From: Erythrobacter sp.
Lineage (GTDB): Bacteria; Pseudomonadota; Alphaproteobacteria; Sphingomonadales; Sphingomonadaceae
DNA: 36,126 nucleotides
Assembly (NCBI GenBank): GCA_023653115.1
Contig: JAMNXO010000016.1
Span: 1-36,126 of the forward strand
Reading direction: 5' to 3'
Each line of letters starts with the position of its first letter. The first letter of the stretch is position 1. Below the pieces are notes generated by a model. It was not told the DNA's origin. It did no database searches and worked only from the letters and a program-made list of their open reading frames with translations. Made by a program: the position numbers and the translations under genes. Shown here piece after piece: positions 1 to 6,405 of the stretch.

Positions 1-374
1 AAAACACTCAATACCGCCTTGCACAGCAGGGTGAGGATGAAGGGCAGGCCGATCGCCAGCAACCAAAGCCCGATGACGTCGCGGCGGAAGGCGGAAGCAT
101 AGGCTTCGTCGGCGGCCTGATCGTCGTCCAGCGCGGCCCAGCGGCGCTCGAACCAGCGCAGCGCCGGGATGATCCCTGCGACCAGCACGATCAGGGCGAG
201 ATAGGGCAGCAGGCCCGAGGTGCCTTCGCTCAGTGCCTTGACGGTGACGAAAATCTGCAAGCCCGTGTAGACGAGCAAGCCATAGGCGACATGATCGCTC
301 ATTGCCCTGCGCCAGTCGCGCACCCGCGTTCTGGCTGCTGCGTGTGCCTGCTTTTGCCCGGTCGCTTTCACCAT
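1..374 (-). CDS. Small integral membrane protein, 3' end outside window
   Basis: A reading frame runs from an ATG at 374 down through base 1 without a stop, giving the first 124 residues (MVKATGQKQAHAAARTR...). The N-terminus is basic and is followed by three hydrophobic stretches, at about residues 29-45, 55-70 and 101-122, which look like membrane helices. An acidic, charged loop (ALDDDQAADE region) separates the second and third. A GGGGAG Shine-Dalgarno lies 7 bases upstream of the ATG, supporting this start. It is transcribed divergently from lptB and has its own candidate promoter. I do not recognise a named family. The gene resembles conserved small membrane proteins of sphingomonads, and no function can be given. 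The C-terminus is missing. Confidence 0.7.
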   Translation of the reverse strand, partial: MVKATGQKQAHAAARTRVRDWRRAMSDHVAYGLLVYTGLQIFVTVKALSEGTSGLLPYLALIVLVAGIIPALRWFERRWAALDDDQAADEAYASAFRRDVIGLWLLAIGLPFILTLLCKAVLSV

Positions 375-410
375 CGTGCCGCTCCCCAACGGTTAAGTGT
401 GCTCGCGGTG

Positions 411-439
411 AGTATCGCAAAGCCTTCACAGACTTGCAA
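411..439 (-). promoter_or_regulatory. Candidate sigma-70-type promoter for the membrane protein gene ending at 1
   Basis: On the minus strand TTGCAA (434-439) and GATACT (411-416) are separated by 17 bases, each matching 4 of 6 consensus positions. The start codon is about 37 bases downstream of the -10. The rest of the 238-base gap between this gene and lptB shows no ORF that looks real. Confidence 0.35.
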
Positions 440-615
440 CATGGCGTGGAAATTCGCCCCATTGTTGCACACCGCGCATCGGCCGCCCTGCAAGCAGCGG
501 GAATCGCGCGCAGTTTGCTGTGCGAGTCCACAACGCCACAGCGACTAAGCAAAAATCCCGCCAAACACCTTCGAGGTCTTTCCTAGGGCTTCAGGGGTGC
601 TAAAGACCGCGAGTG

Positions 616-1398
616 ATGACCGAGTCCACGCTCTCCGAACGGGCCACCGATGCCTCCGCCGCAGCCCAGCCGCTGGGCAGCGGGCTCGAGGTGATCTCGA
701 TCGCCAAGAGCTATGACAAGCGCGCGGTGCTCACCGATATCTCGTTGACGGTGGCCAAGGGCGAAGTGCTCGGCCTGCTCGGCCCCAACGGCGCGGGCAA
801 GACCACCTGCTTCTATTCGATCATGGGGCTGGTGAAGCCGGATTCGGGCCGCATCCTGATGGACGGCGAGGATGTGACCAAGTTGCCGATGTATCGCCGC
901 GCGATCCTCGGCCTTGGCTATCTGCCGCAGGAAACCAGCATCTTCCGCGGCATGACGGTGGAACAGAACATCACCTGCGTGCTCGAACTGGTCGAGCCGG
1001 ACGCGGCCACCCGTGCGGGCGAGCTGGAGCGGTTGCTGGATGAATTCGGCCTCGCACGCTTGCGCGAATCCCCCGCGATGGCGCTGTCGGGCGGCGAGCG
1101 GCGGCGCTGCGAGATTGCCCGCGCCCTGGCGGCCAAGCCTTCGATCATGCTGCTCGACGAGCCGTTTGCGGGGATCGATCCGCTTTCGATCAGCGACATC
1201 CGCGAGCTGGTGCGCGACCTCAAGGCCCGCGGTATCGGCGTGCTGATCACCGATCACAACGTGCGCGAAACGCTCGACATCGTCGACCGCGCCTGCATCA
1301 TCTATGGCGGGCAGGTGCTGTTCGCCGGCAGCCCGCAGGAACTGGTCGCGGACGAGAACGTGCGGCGGCTCTATCTCGGCGAGAGCTTCACGCTCTAG
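616..1398 (+). CDS. lptB: LPS export ABC transporter ATP-binding protein LptB
   Basis: LptB is the cytoplasmic ATPase that, with LptFG, extracts lipopolysaccharide from the inner membrane and drives it through the LptCAD bridge. All ABC ATPase motifs are present: Walker A GPNGAGKTT (about 56-64), Q-loop in YLPQETSIF (Q105), signature LSGGE (157-161), Walker B IMLLDE (177-182) and H-loop H214 in TDHNV. The GMTVEQNI and RLYLGE sequences are typical of LptB rather than of amino-acid transporter ATPases. At 260 residues it has a short extra N-terminus relative to the roughly 240-residue family. A GTG at 613 directly precedes the ATG at 616, so either could start; no strong Shine-Dalgarno decides. 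It lies 9 bases upstream of rpoN, the usual lptB-rpoN order. lptC and lptA, which commonly precede lptB, are not adjacent: a divergent membrane protein gene is there instead. Confidence 0.95.
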   Translation: MTESTLSERATDASAAAQPLGSGLEVISIAKSYDKRAVLTDISLTVAKGEVLGLLGPNGAGKTTCFYSIMGLVKPDSGRILMDGEDVTKLPMYRRAILGLGYLPQETSIFRGMTVEQNITCVLELVEPDAATRAGELERLLDEFGLARLRESPAMALSGGERRRCEIARALAAKPSIMLLDEPFAGIDPLSISDIRELVRDLKARGIGVLITDHNVRETLDIVDRACIIYGGQVLFAGSPQELVADENVRRLYLGESFTL

Positions 1399-1407
1399 CG
1401 TTACGCG

Positions 1408-2904
1408 ATGGCATTAGGCCCCCGCCTTGATCTCAGGCAGACACAATCGCTGGTAATGACGCCGCAACTGCAGCAGGCGATCAAGCTGCTGGCGGCTTCC
1501 AATCTCGAGATCGAAACCTTCATTGCCGAGGCGATGGAAGCCAATCCGCTGCTTGATACAGCCGCGCCGGCCGAGGCGGAGCCCGAGCGCGGCGAGGCGC
1601 TTGAGCCGCTGCCGGAGGGTGCTTCTGCTGATGAGCTGATGCTGCGCGGCGGCGGGGAGGGCGATGCGCCGCTGGATCTGGCCTCGGTCGATCGCGATTG
1701 GGACACCGGCGACGGCGAGGCACGCAATGCCCGTGACGCCGAATGGGGCGCGGCTGCGGCAGGCTCCGGCGGCGACTTCGCCGAGATGCCCGATTGGGAG
1801 CAGCTGCGCGCTGCCGAGCTGACGCTGGTCGAGCACCTCGAAGCGCAGATCGGCGCGGTCGCTCCTGATCCGCAAATGGCCCATATCGCGCGTCATATCA
1901 TCGGCCTGCTCGATGATGCAGGCTACCTGCCCACGCCGCTGGACGAGGTGGCGGACGATCTCGGCGTCGATGTGTTCGATGCCAAGGCCGCGCTCCGGCT
2001 GGTGCAGTCGCTCGATCCCTCCGGCGTGGGGGCGCGCAATCTGGCCGAATGCATCGCGATCCAGGCGCGCGAGGCGGATCGTTACGACCCTTGCATGAAG
2101 GCGCTGATCGACAATCTCGATCTGGTGGCGCGCGGCGAGGTCGAGCGGCTGAAGCGCCTGTGCCGCGTGGATGACGAGGATTTTGCCGATATGCTGCGCG
2201 AACTGCGCAGCTATAATCCGCGCCCCGGCCTTGCGTTCGCGCCGTCTGCCACCAGCACGGTGGTGCCCGATATTCTCCTTACCGATAATGGCAAAGGCGG
2301 CTGGGACATCACCCTCAACGAGGAGACGCTGCCCAAGCTGATCGTCAACCGCGACTATTTCCTCGAACTCAACGCCGGCGCGGCCAACAAGGAATCGCAG
2401 GGCTGGCTGAAGGAAAAGCTGGCGGATGCGCACTGGCTGATCCGCGCGCTCGACCAGCGCCAGAAGACGATCCTCAAGACGGCTGCCGAGATTGTGCGCC
2501 AGCAGGACGGGTTCTTCCGCCGCGGGGTTTCCGACCTGCGCCCGCTCACCTTGCGGGAAGTGGCCGAGAAGATCGAGATGCACGAAAGCACCGTCAGCCG
2601 GGTGACGAGCAACAAGTATCTGTGGTGCGAACGCGGGACGTTCGAACTGAAATACTTCTTCACCAGCGGGGTCGCCTCGGCTGATGGTGAGGGGGCATCC
2701 TCCGCTGCGATCAAGGCGCGGATAAAGGCGCTGATCGATGCCGAGACCGCGAAGAACATCCTGTCCGACCAGCAGTTGGCCGAAATGCTCCAGAAAGAAG
2801 GCTTCGATCTGGCCCGCCGCACCGTCGCCAAATATCGCGAGGCGATCGGGCTGGGATCCTCTGCCGAGCGGCGCAGGGCTAAAAAGCTCGCGAGCGCATC
2901 TTAG
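1408..2904 (+). CDS. rpoN: RNA polymerase sigma-54 factor RpoN
   Basis: RpoN directs core RNA polymerase to -24/-12 promoters and needs AAA+ activators to open them. The 498-residue protein has the three classical regions. Region I is the glutamine/leucine-rich N-terminus (RQTQSLVMTPQLQQAIKLL, residues 10-28) that binds activators. Region II is a variable acidic linker at about 45-125. Region III is the core-binding and DNA-binding part, with a helix-turn-helix around LREVAEKIEMHESTVSRV and the RpoN box ARRTVAKYRE near residue 473. Length matches the family. It is probably co-transcribed with lptB, with a 9-base gap. In many proteobacteria rpoN is followed by the hibernation factor gene hpf and ptsN; here the next gene is ctrA after a 200-base regulatory gap. 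Confidence 0.97.
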   Translation: MALGPRLDLRQTQSLVMTPQLQQAIKLLAASNLEIETFIAEAMEANPLLDTAAPAEAEPERGEALEPLPEGASADELMLRGGGEGDAPLDLASVDRDWDTGDGEARNARDAEWGAAAAGSGGDFAEMPDWEQLRAAELTLVEHLEAQIGAVAPDPQMAHIARHIIGLLDDAGYLPTPLDEVADDLGVDVFDAKAALRLVQSLDPSGVGARNLAECIAIQAREADRYDPCMKALIDNLDLVARGEVERLKRLCRVDDEDFADMLRELRSYNPRPGLAFAPSATSTVVPDILLTDNGKGGWDITLNEETLPKLIVNRDYFLELNAGAANKESQGWLKEKLADAHWLIRALDQRQKTILKTAAEIVRQQDGFFRRGVSDLRPLTLREVAEKIEMHESTVSRVTSNKYLWCERGTFELKYFFTSGVASADGEGASSAAIKARIKALIDAETAKNILSDQQLAEMLQKEGFDLARRTVAKYREAIGLGSSAERRRAKKLASAS

Positions 2905-2972
2905 GGATTTCCCGAAGGCGACGCGGGCTGTTTAAGGTTCTATCCGCCAGCGAACGGGGTCTCGCCGAGTGT

Positions 2973-2986
2973 GACTCGAAAGACTC
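2973..2986. promoter_or_regulatory. Pair of GANTC (CcrM methylation) sites upstream of ctrA
   Basis: Two GACTC sequences, both fitting GANTC, lie at 2973-2977 and 2982-2986, only 9 bases apart and about 120 bases before the ctrA start. In Caulobacter crescentus, CcrM methylation of a GANTC in ctrA promoter P1 links ctrA transcription to replication-fork passage, together with GcrA. Two sites so close together in the equivalent place suggest the same logic. The sites are seen directly; the regulation is inferred. Confidence 0.55.
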
Positions 2987-2997
2987 ACTTCAAAACG

Positions 2998-3050
2998 TTA
3001 ACGCCTTAAACGTCTTATTAACCTTTTTTGGTGAGAAGCGTCGTGGTTAA
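2998..3050. promoter_or_regulatory. Cluster of TTAA boxes, candidate CtrA autoregulatory sites
   Basis: Four TTAA tetramers occur in 53 bases: 2998-3001, 3006-3009, 3018-3021 and 3047-3050. The second and third are spaced 8 bases, one more than the canonical CtrA pattern TTAA-N7-TTAAC. TTAACC at 3018-3023 and GGTTAA at 3045-3050 form an inverted pair. CtrA regulates its own promoters in Caulobacter, so autoregulation is plausible, but no perfect full site is present. Confidence 0.4.
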
Positions 3051-3104
3051 TTCACGGCAACCTCTCCTAAGCGGGGGTTACCAGGGGCAAACAGGGGACC
3101 AGCC

Positions 3105-3800
3105 ATGCGTGTGCTGCTGATCGAAGACGAACCGACCACTGCCAAGGCGATCGAGCTTATGCTCACGACCGAAGGCTTCAATGTCTATTCGACCGACCTG
3201 GGCGAAGAAGGCTTGGATCTGGGCAAGCTGTATGATTACGACATCATCCTGCTCGACCTCAACCTGCCTGATATGCATGGCTACGACGTGCTCAAGAAGC
3301 TGCGCGTCGCCAAGGTGCAGACCCCGGTGCTGATCCTTTCGGGTATCAGCGAAATGGACTCCAAGGTGCGCAGCTTCGGCTTCGGCGCCGATGATTACGT
3401 GACCAAGCCGTTCCACCGGGAAGAACTGGTCGCCCGTATCCACGCCGTGGTGCGCCGTTCGAAGGGCCACTCGCAGTCGGTCATCCGCACCGGCAAGCTC
3501 GCCGTGAACCTCGACGCCAAGACGGTCGAAGTCGATGGTGCCCGCGTGCACCTGACCGGCAAGGAATATGCGATGCTCGAGCTGCTGAGCCTGCGCAAGG
3601 GCACGACGCTGACCAAGGAAATGTTCCTCAACCACCTCTACGGCGGGATGGACGAGCCGGAACTCAAGATCATCGACGTGTTCATCTGCAAGCTGCGCAA
3701 GAAGCTTTCGCTGGCGTGCGGCGGCGAGAACTACATCGAGACCGTGTGGGGCCGCGGCTATGTGCTGCGCGACCCGAACGAGGAAATGGAAGCGGCGTAA
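3105..3800 (+). CDS. ctrA: Cell-cycle response regulator CtrA
   Basis: CtrA is the OmpR-family master regulator of alphaproteobacterial cell cycle, motility and polarity genes. It is phosphorylated through the CckA-ChpT relay. The 231-residue protein has an N-terminal receiver domain with the acidic pair E8/D9, phospho-acceptor D51 in LLDLNLPD and conserved K101 in DDYVTKPF. A winged-helix DNA-binding domain follows, at about 122-226 ([12 protein letters not shown], the [11 protein letters not shown] recognition helix, TVWGRGYVL). The [12 protein letters not shown] and [22 protein letters not shown] segments are close to the Caulobacter protein. The C-terminus ends in two alanines (EEMEAA), as in CtrA proteins degraded by ClpXP, although that is inference. 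An AGGGGA Shine-Dalgarno sits about 7 bases before the ATG. The upstream gap has GANTC and TTAA elements; a hairpin follows at 3895. Confidence 0.96.
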   Translation: MRVLLIEDEPTTAKAIELMLTTEGFNVYSTDLGEEGLDLGKLYDYDIILLDLNLPDMHGYDVLKKLRVAKVQTPVLILSGISEMDSKVRSFGFGADDYVTKPFHREELVARIHAVVRRSKGHSQSVIRTGKLAVNLDAKTVEVDGARVHLTGKEYAMLELLSLRKGTTLTKEMFLNHLYGGMDEPELKIIDVFICKLRKKLSLACGGENYIETVWGRGYVLRDPNEEMEAA

Positions 3801-3894
3801 TTCGCTTTTCGAGCGCGCCTCCGCGCGCTCGTCCTCGGTGCTGATCCCTCAGCTGCGCTTCGGGGCACCTGCGGGCAGCCTCATCATCGAATTC

Positions 3895-3926
3895 GGACGC
3901 CCGGGGTGGAAACACTCCGGGCGTTC
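3895..3926. terminator. Hairpin between convergent ctrA and LuxR-type gene
   Basis: Arms at 3895-3908 and 3913-3926 form a 14-bp stem, including two G-T wobbles, closed by a GAAA loop. The hairpin lies 95 bases after the ctrA stop and 6 bases beyond the stop of the convergent gene, so it can serve both. There is no long T run on either side, so termination strength is uncertain. Confidence 0.6.
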
Positions 3927-3931
3927 GCGTT

Positions 3932-4753
3932 TCAGCCGACCCGATTGAAGGTGGTCGTTACAATGTCCGGCATTCCTTCGGCGGCCCAGACGATCGTCTC
4001 GGTCATGGTCTTGCCGTTGTCCGCGACGGTGTAGACCCGGGTCGAGACCCGCTTGCCGTCCTTGCCGAGGGTCATCACCAGCGTATTCGCTTCCGGCTGG
4101 CGCAGCGAGACCGCATTGATGAAGCCCATCGATCCGGAGACCGGCACCGCCACCCCGTCGAGCGCCGCGGTCGATTCCGCCTGCTGGAGGGCGCCGTCGG
4201 GGGCCTCGATCGTCACCACCGTGTGCCAGCCTCCGCTTGCTACGGGCTCGAAGATGATCGTCACCGCGCGCGGGCGCTCCTCCTCCGGAATGCGCGCCAC
4301 ATCAAGCGACCACCGCCCGGCGAGCGGCGATGGCGCCTCTGCGTTGGCAACGGCGGCCTGCGTGGTGACGGCGGGCTGCGGCATGACCGTGGCTGCAGAC
4401 AGGGCAAGACCCAGCGCGGCAGCGGGAAGTGAGATGAGCATGGCAATTCGTCCTTTCGTCCATTCGAACCCCTGTGTGTGGGGAACGGACGCATGGTCGC
4501 CGGGACAATCGCGCTGCGACAGATCGATATTCTTGTCCCAGATTTTCTGGGCATCGAGCAGCCGCGCCAGCTCCCGGCTGCTGCCAATGCCGGTCTTGCG
4601 CCGCGCCTCGCGCAGCCGCTCATTGATCGACGCCTCCGACCGACCAAGCCCCGCCGCGATTGATTTCACCGTGTGCCCGCCCGCGAGCAGGCGCAGAATC
4701 TCCAGTTCCTTTCCGGTGAGCGCTGCAGGGGAAACGGGCGGCTGGCTAGGCAT
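3932..4753 (-). CDS. Membrane-anchored LuxR-type HTH protein with extracytoplasmic domain
   Basis: The 273-residue protein has an N-terminal LuxR/GerE-type helix-turn-helix at about 12-67 (LTGKELEILRLLAGG, SIAAGLGRSEASINERLREARRKTGI). A linker leads to a single hydrophobic helix at about 103-122. A C-terminal domain of about 130 residues (145-273), probably periplasmic and rich in beta-prone sequence (AGRWSLDVARIPEEERP, TVVTIEAPDG), follows. The architecture is that of a one-component, membrane-tethered transcription regulator: the outside domain senses and the inside domain binds DNA. No receiver or autoinducer domain is present. The ATG at 4753 is the first good start, and the HTH begins about 10 residues later. 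The gene diverges from trmB and converges on ctrA, sharing a hairpin. Ligand and targets are unknown. Confidence 0.75.
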   Translation of the reverse strand: MPSQPPVSPAALTGKELEILRLLAGGHTVKSIAAGLGRSEASINERLREARRKTGIGSSRELARLLDAQKIWDKNIDLSQRDCPGDHASVPHTQGFEWTKGRIAMLISLPAAALGLALSAATVMPQPAVTTQAAVANAEAPSPLAGRWSLDVARIPEEERPRAVTIIFEPVASGGWHTVVTIEAPDGALQQAESTAALDGVAVPVSGSMGFINAVSLRQPEANTLVMTLGKDGKRVSTRVYTVADNGKTMTETIVWAAEGMPDIVTTTFNRVG

Positions 4754-4835
4754 GAGCCCTAATCACCAAAGCGCGCGCTGACGTCCATCACGATTTTCTT
4801 GTGCCGCGGCAGACCGCGTGCCAACGCCTGCGCCC

Positions 4836-5537
4836 ATGACAGCGTTCAAGGAAGGCGATCCGACCACCATTGCGCGGCTCTATGGCCGTTCGGTCGGCAA
4901 GAAATTGCGCAAGCACCAGCAATCGCTGGTCGATAACCTGTTGCCGAAGATCAGCGTGCCGGCTGAGGGGCCGGTGACATCTGAAGTATTGTTCGGCGAA
5001 TCCCGCCCGCTGCATTTCGAGATCGGCTTCGGCGGGGGTGAACACCTCGCCTATCGCGCCGATCTGCTGCCCGATCACGGCTTCATCGGCGCGGAACCCT
5101 TCGTCAACGGGGTCGCCCAGGCGCTCACCCATGTCGAGGACCAGCGCCTCGCCAATATCCGCCTGCATCATGGTGACGCGCTGGAGGTGCTCGCGCGCAT
5201 CCCCGATGGCGCGTTGACGATGCTCTATCTGCTCCACCCCGATCCCTGGCCCAAGGCGCGCCATGCCAAGCGGCGGATGATGAACGACGGGCCGGTGAAG
5301 CTGATCGCCGACAAGCTCAAGCCCGGCGGCGAGTTCCGCTTCGGCACCGATCACGATGTCTACCTGCGCCACGCCCTGATGGTGATGCAGCGCCACACCG
5401 ACCTGTTCGAGTGGGTGGTCGAGAAACCCGCCGACTGGCAGGTGCGCCCCTCCGGCTGGCCCGAGACCCGCTACGAGCACAAGGCCCGCACGGTCTATGG
5501 CCATGAGGTCTGGTATTTCCGCTTCCGGCGACGCTAG
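4836..5537 (+). CDS. trmB: tRNA (guanine(46)-N7)-methyltransferase
   Basis: TrmB uses S-adenosylmethionine to form m7G46 in the variable loop of tRNAs. The protein carries the SAM-binding motif HFEIGFGGGEHL, the family signature PDPWPKARHAKRR and the C-terminal SGWPETRYEHKA motif that contacts cofactor and substrate. Using the ATG at 4836 it is 233 residues and begins MTAFKEGDPTTIARLYGR, as in other alphaproteobacterial TrmB proteins. An in-frame GTG at 4818 would add six residues but has no better ribosome site. The DUF3592 gene starts 15 bases after its stop, so the two are probably co-transcribed. Confidence 0.95.
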   Translation: MTAFKEGDPTTIARLYGRSVGKKLRKHQQSLVDNLLPKISVPAEGPVTSEVLFGESRPLHFEIGFGGGEHLAYRADLLPDHGFIGAEPFVNGVAQALTHVEDQRLANIRLHHGDALEVLARIPDGALTMLYLLHPDPWPKARHAKRRMMNDGPVKLIADKLKPGGEFRFGTDHDVYLRHALMVMQRHTDLFEWVVEKPADWQVRPSGWPETRYEHKARTVYGHEVWYFRFRRR

Positions 5538-5552
5538 GCGGGCAGCAGGACG

Positions 5553-6017
5553 ATGGGGCCCAAGGGCGTGTTTGGCGGGTTGTTTCTGCTCATCGGCGGG
5601 TTCTTCTTCTGCGTCGGGGGTTACGCGCTGGTCGATGCCAACCTGATTGCCATGAACGGGGTGCGCACCACCGGGCAGATCGCGGGCTACGACACCATCG
5701 GCAACCGGCGCAAACTGGCCTTCACCTTCACCGCACGCACGGGAGAGACGTTCCGAGGCCATTTCAGCCGGGCGTGGACCAAAACGGGCCCGCTGCGGCT
5801 CAAACGCCTCGAAGCCGAGCTCGATGTCGGGCGGCCCGTCCCCGTGATCTATGATCCCGCCGACCCCCAGCGCTCGGTCGCCGACACCTTCATGGGCCGC
5901 TTTGGCGCGCTGCTGCACATGCTGGTGGTGCTGCCATTCATGCTGATGGGCGCTTACTTCCTCCGCAGCGACCGCCGCGAGCAGATCGAAGATGGTTGGG
6001 TGCAGCGACGGTTCTGA
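5553..6017 (+). CDS. DUF3592 membrane protein
   Basis: The 154-residue protein has an N-terminal transmembrane helix (about 7-30, rich in GG and F), a beta-rich soluble segment (40-112) with the pattern TTGQIAGYD...LAFTFTARTGETFRG...VPVIYDPADPQRS, and a second helix at about 117-137. This two-helix, central-beta layout and the V-x-YDP-x-DP-x-x-s motif fit the DUF3592 family, whose function is unknown. An AGGA element lies just before the ATG. It follows trmB by 15 bases and converges with the minus-strand gene at 6019, leaving one base between the two stop codons. Confidence 0.75.
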   Translation: MGPKGVFGGLFLLIGGFFFCVGGYALVDANLIAMNGVRTTGQIAGYDTIGNRRKLAFTFTARTGETFRGHFSRAWTKTGPLRLKRLEAELDVGRPVPVIYDPADPQRSVADTFMGRFGALLHMLVVLPFMLMGAYFLRSDRREQIEDGWVQRRF

Positions 6018-6018
6018 A

Positions 6019-6405
6019 CTAGCCCCGCGCCCGCCACCACGGCATCAGCGCGAAGACCACCTGACCCGCCAATCCAAGCAGCGCGTGCGGCTGGCGCAGT
6101 CCGGCGAGCCATTGGGCCGGCGATTGCCCGGTCAGGACCGAAGCGAGCGCGCATTCCGCCGCCATCAGCATGGCAAAGGCGAGTCCGCCCACGGCCAGCG
6201 CGTCCAAGGGGCGCGCAATCCGAAACCGGCGCAGCACCCAACCAGCCGCCAACCAGCTTCCCGTGAGGATTAGCGGCAGCTCGATCAGCGTCGCCGGCGT
6301 CAGCCCGACCAGCGGGATGAGCCATGTAACCCGGATCGTGCCAAGCACAAATCCCAGCGCAAACACCGCCGCCCAGTAGACGGCGGCGGCGCGCAGGATG
6401 GTCAC
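6019..6405 (-). CDS. Small four-helix membrane protein, unknown function
   Basis: The 128-residue hydrophobic protein has about four predicted membrane segments (near 5-25, 28-50, 68-88 and 105-122). I recognise no named family. It starts with GTG at 6405, and the GTGA overlaps the TGA stop of maeB (6402-6404) by four bases, a classical arrangement for translational coupling. It is therefore expressed with maeB from the same transcript. No motif points to transport or enzymatic activity. Confidence 0.65.
   Translation of the reverse strand: MTILRAAAVYWAAVFALGFVLGTIRVTWLIPLVGLTPATLIELPLILTGSWLAAGWVLRRFRIARPLDALAVGGLAFAMLMAAECALASVLTGQSPAQWLAGLRQPHALLGLAGQVVFALMPWWRARG

Noticed and set aside
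291..586. Short plus-strand frames between the first membrane protein gene and lptB
   Set aside because: They overlap the divergent gene and its promoter, lack ribosome sites and have no recognisable product.
3895..3926. Hairpin after ctrA as a riboswitch
   Set aside because: It is downstream of two convergent stops and has a simple stem with a GAAA loop, so a terminator or mRNA end stabiliser is sufficient.
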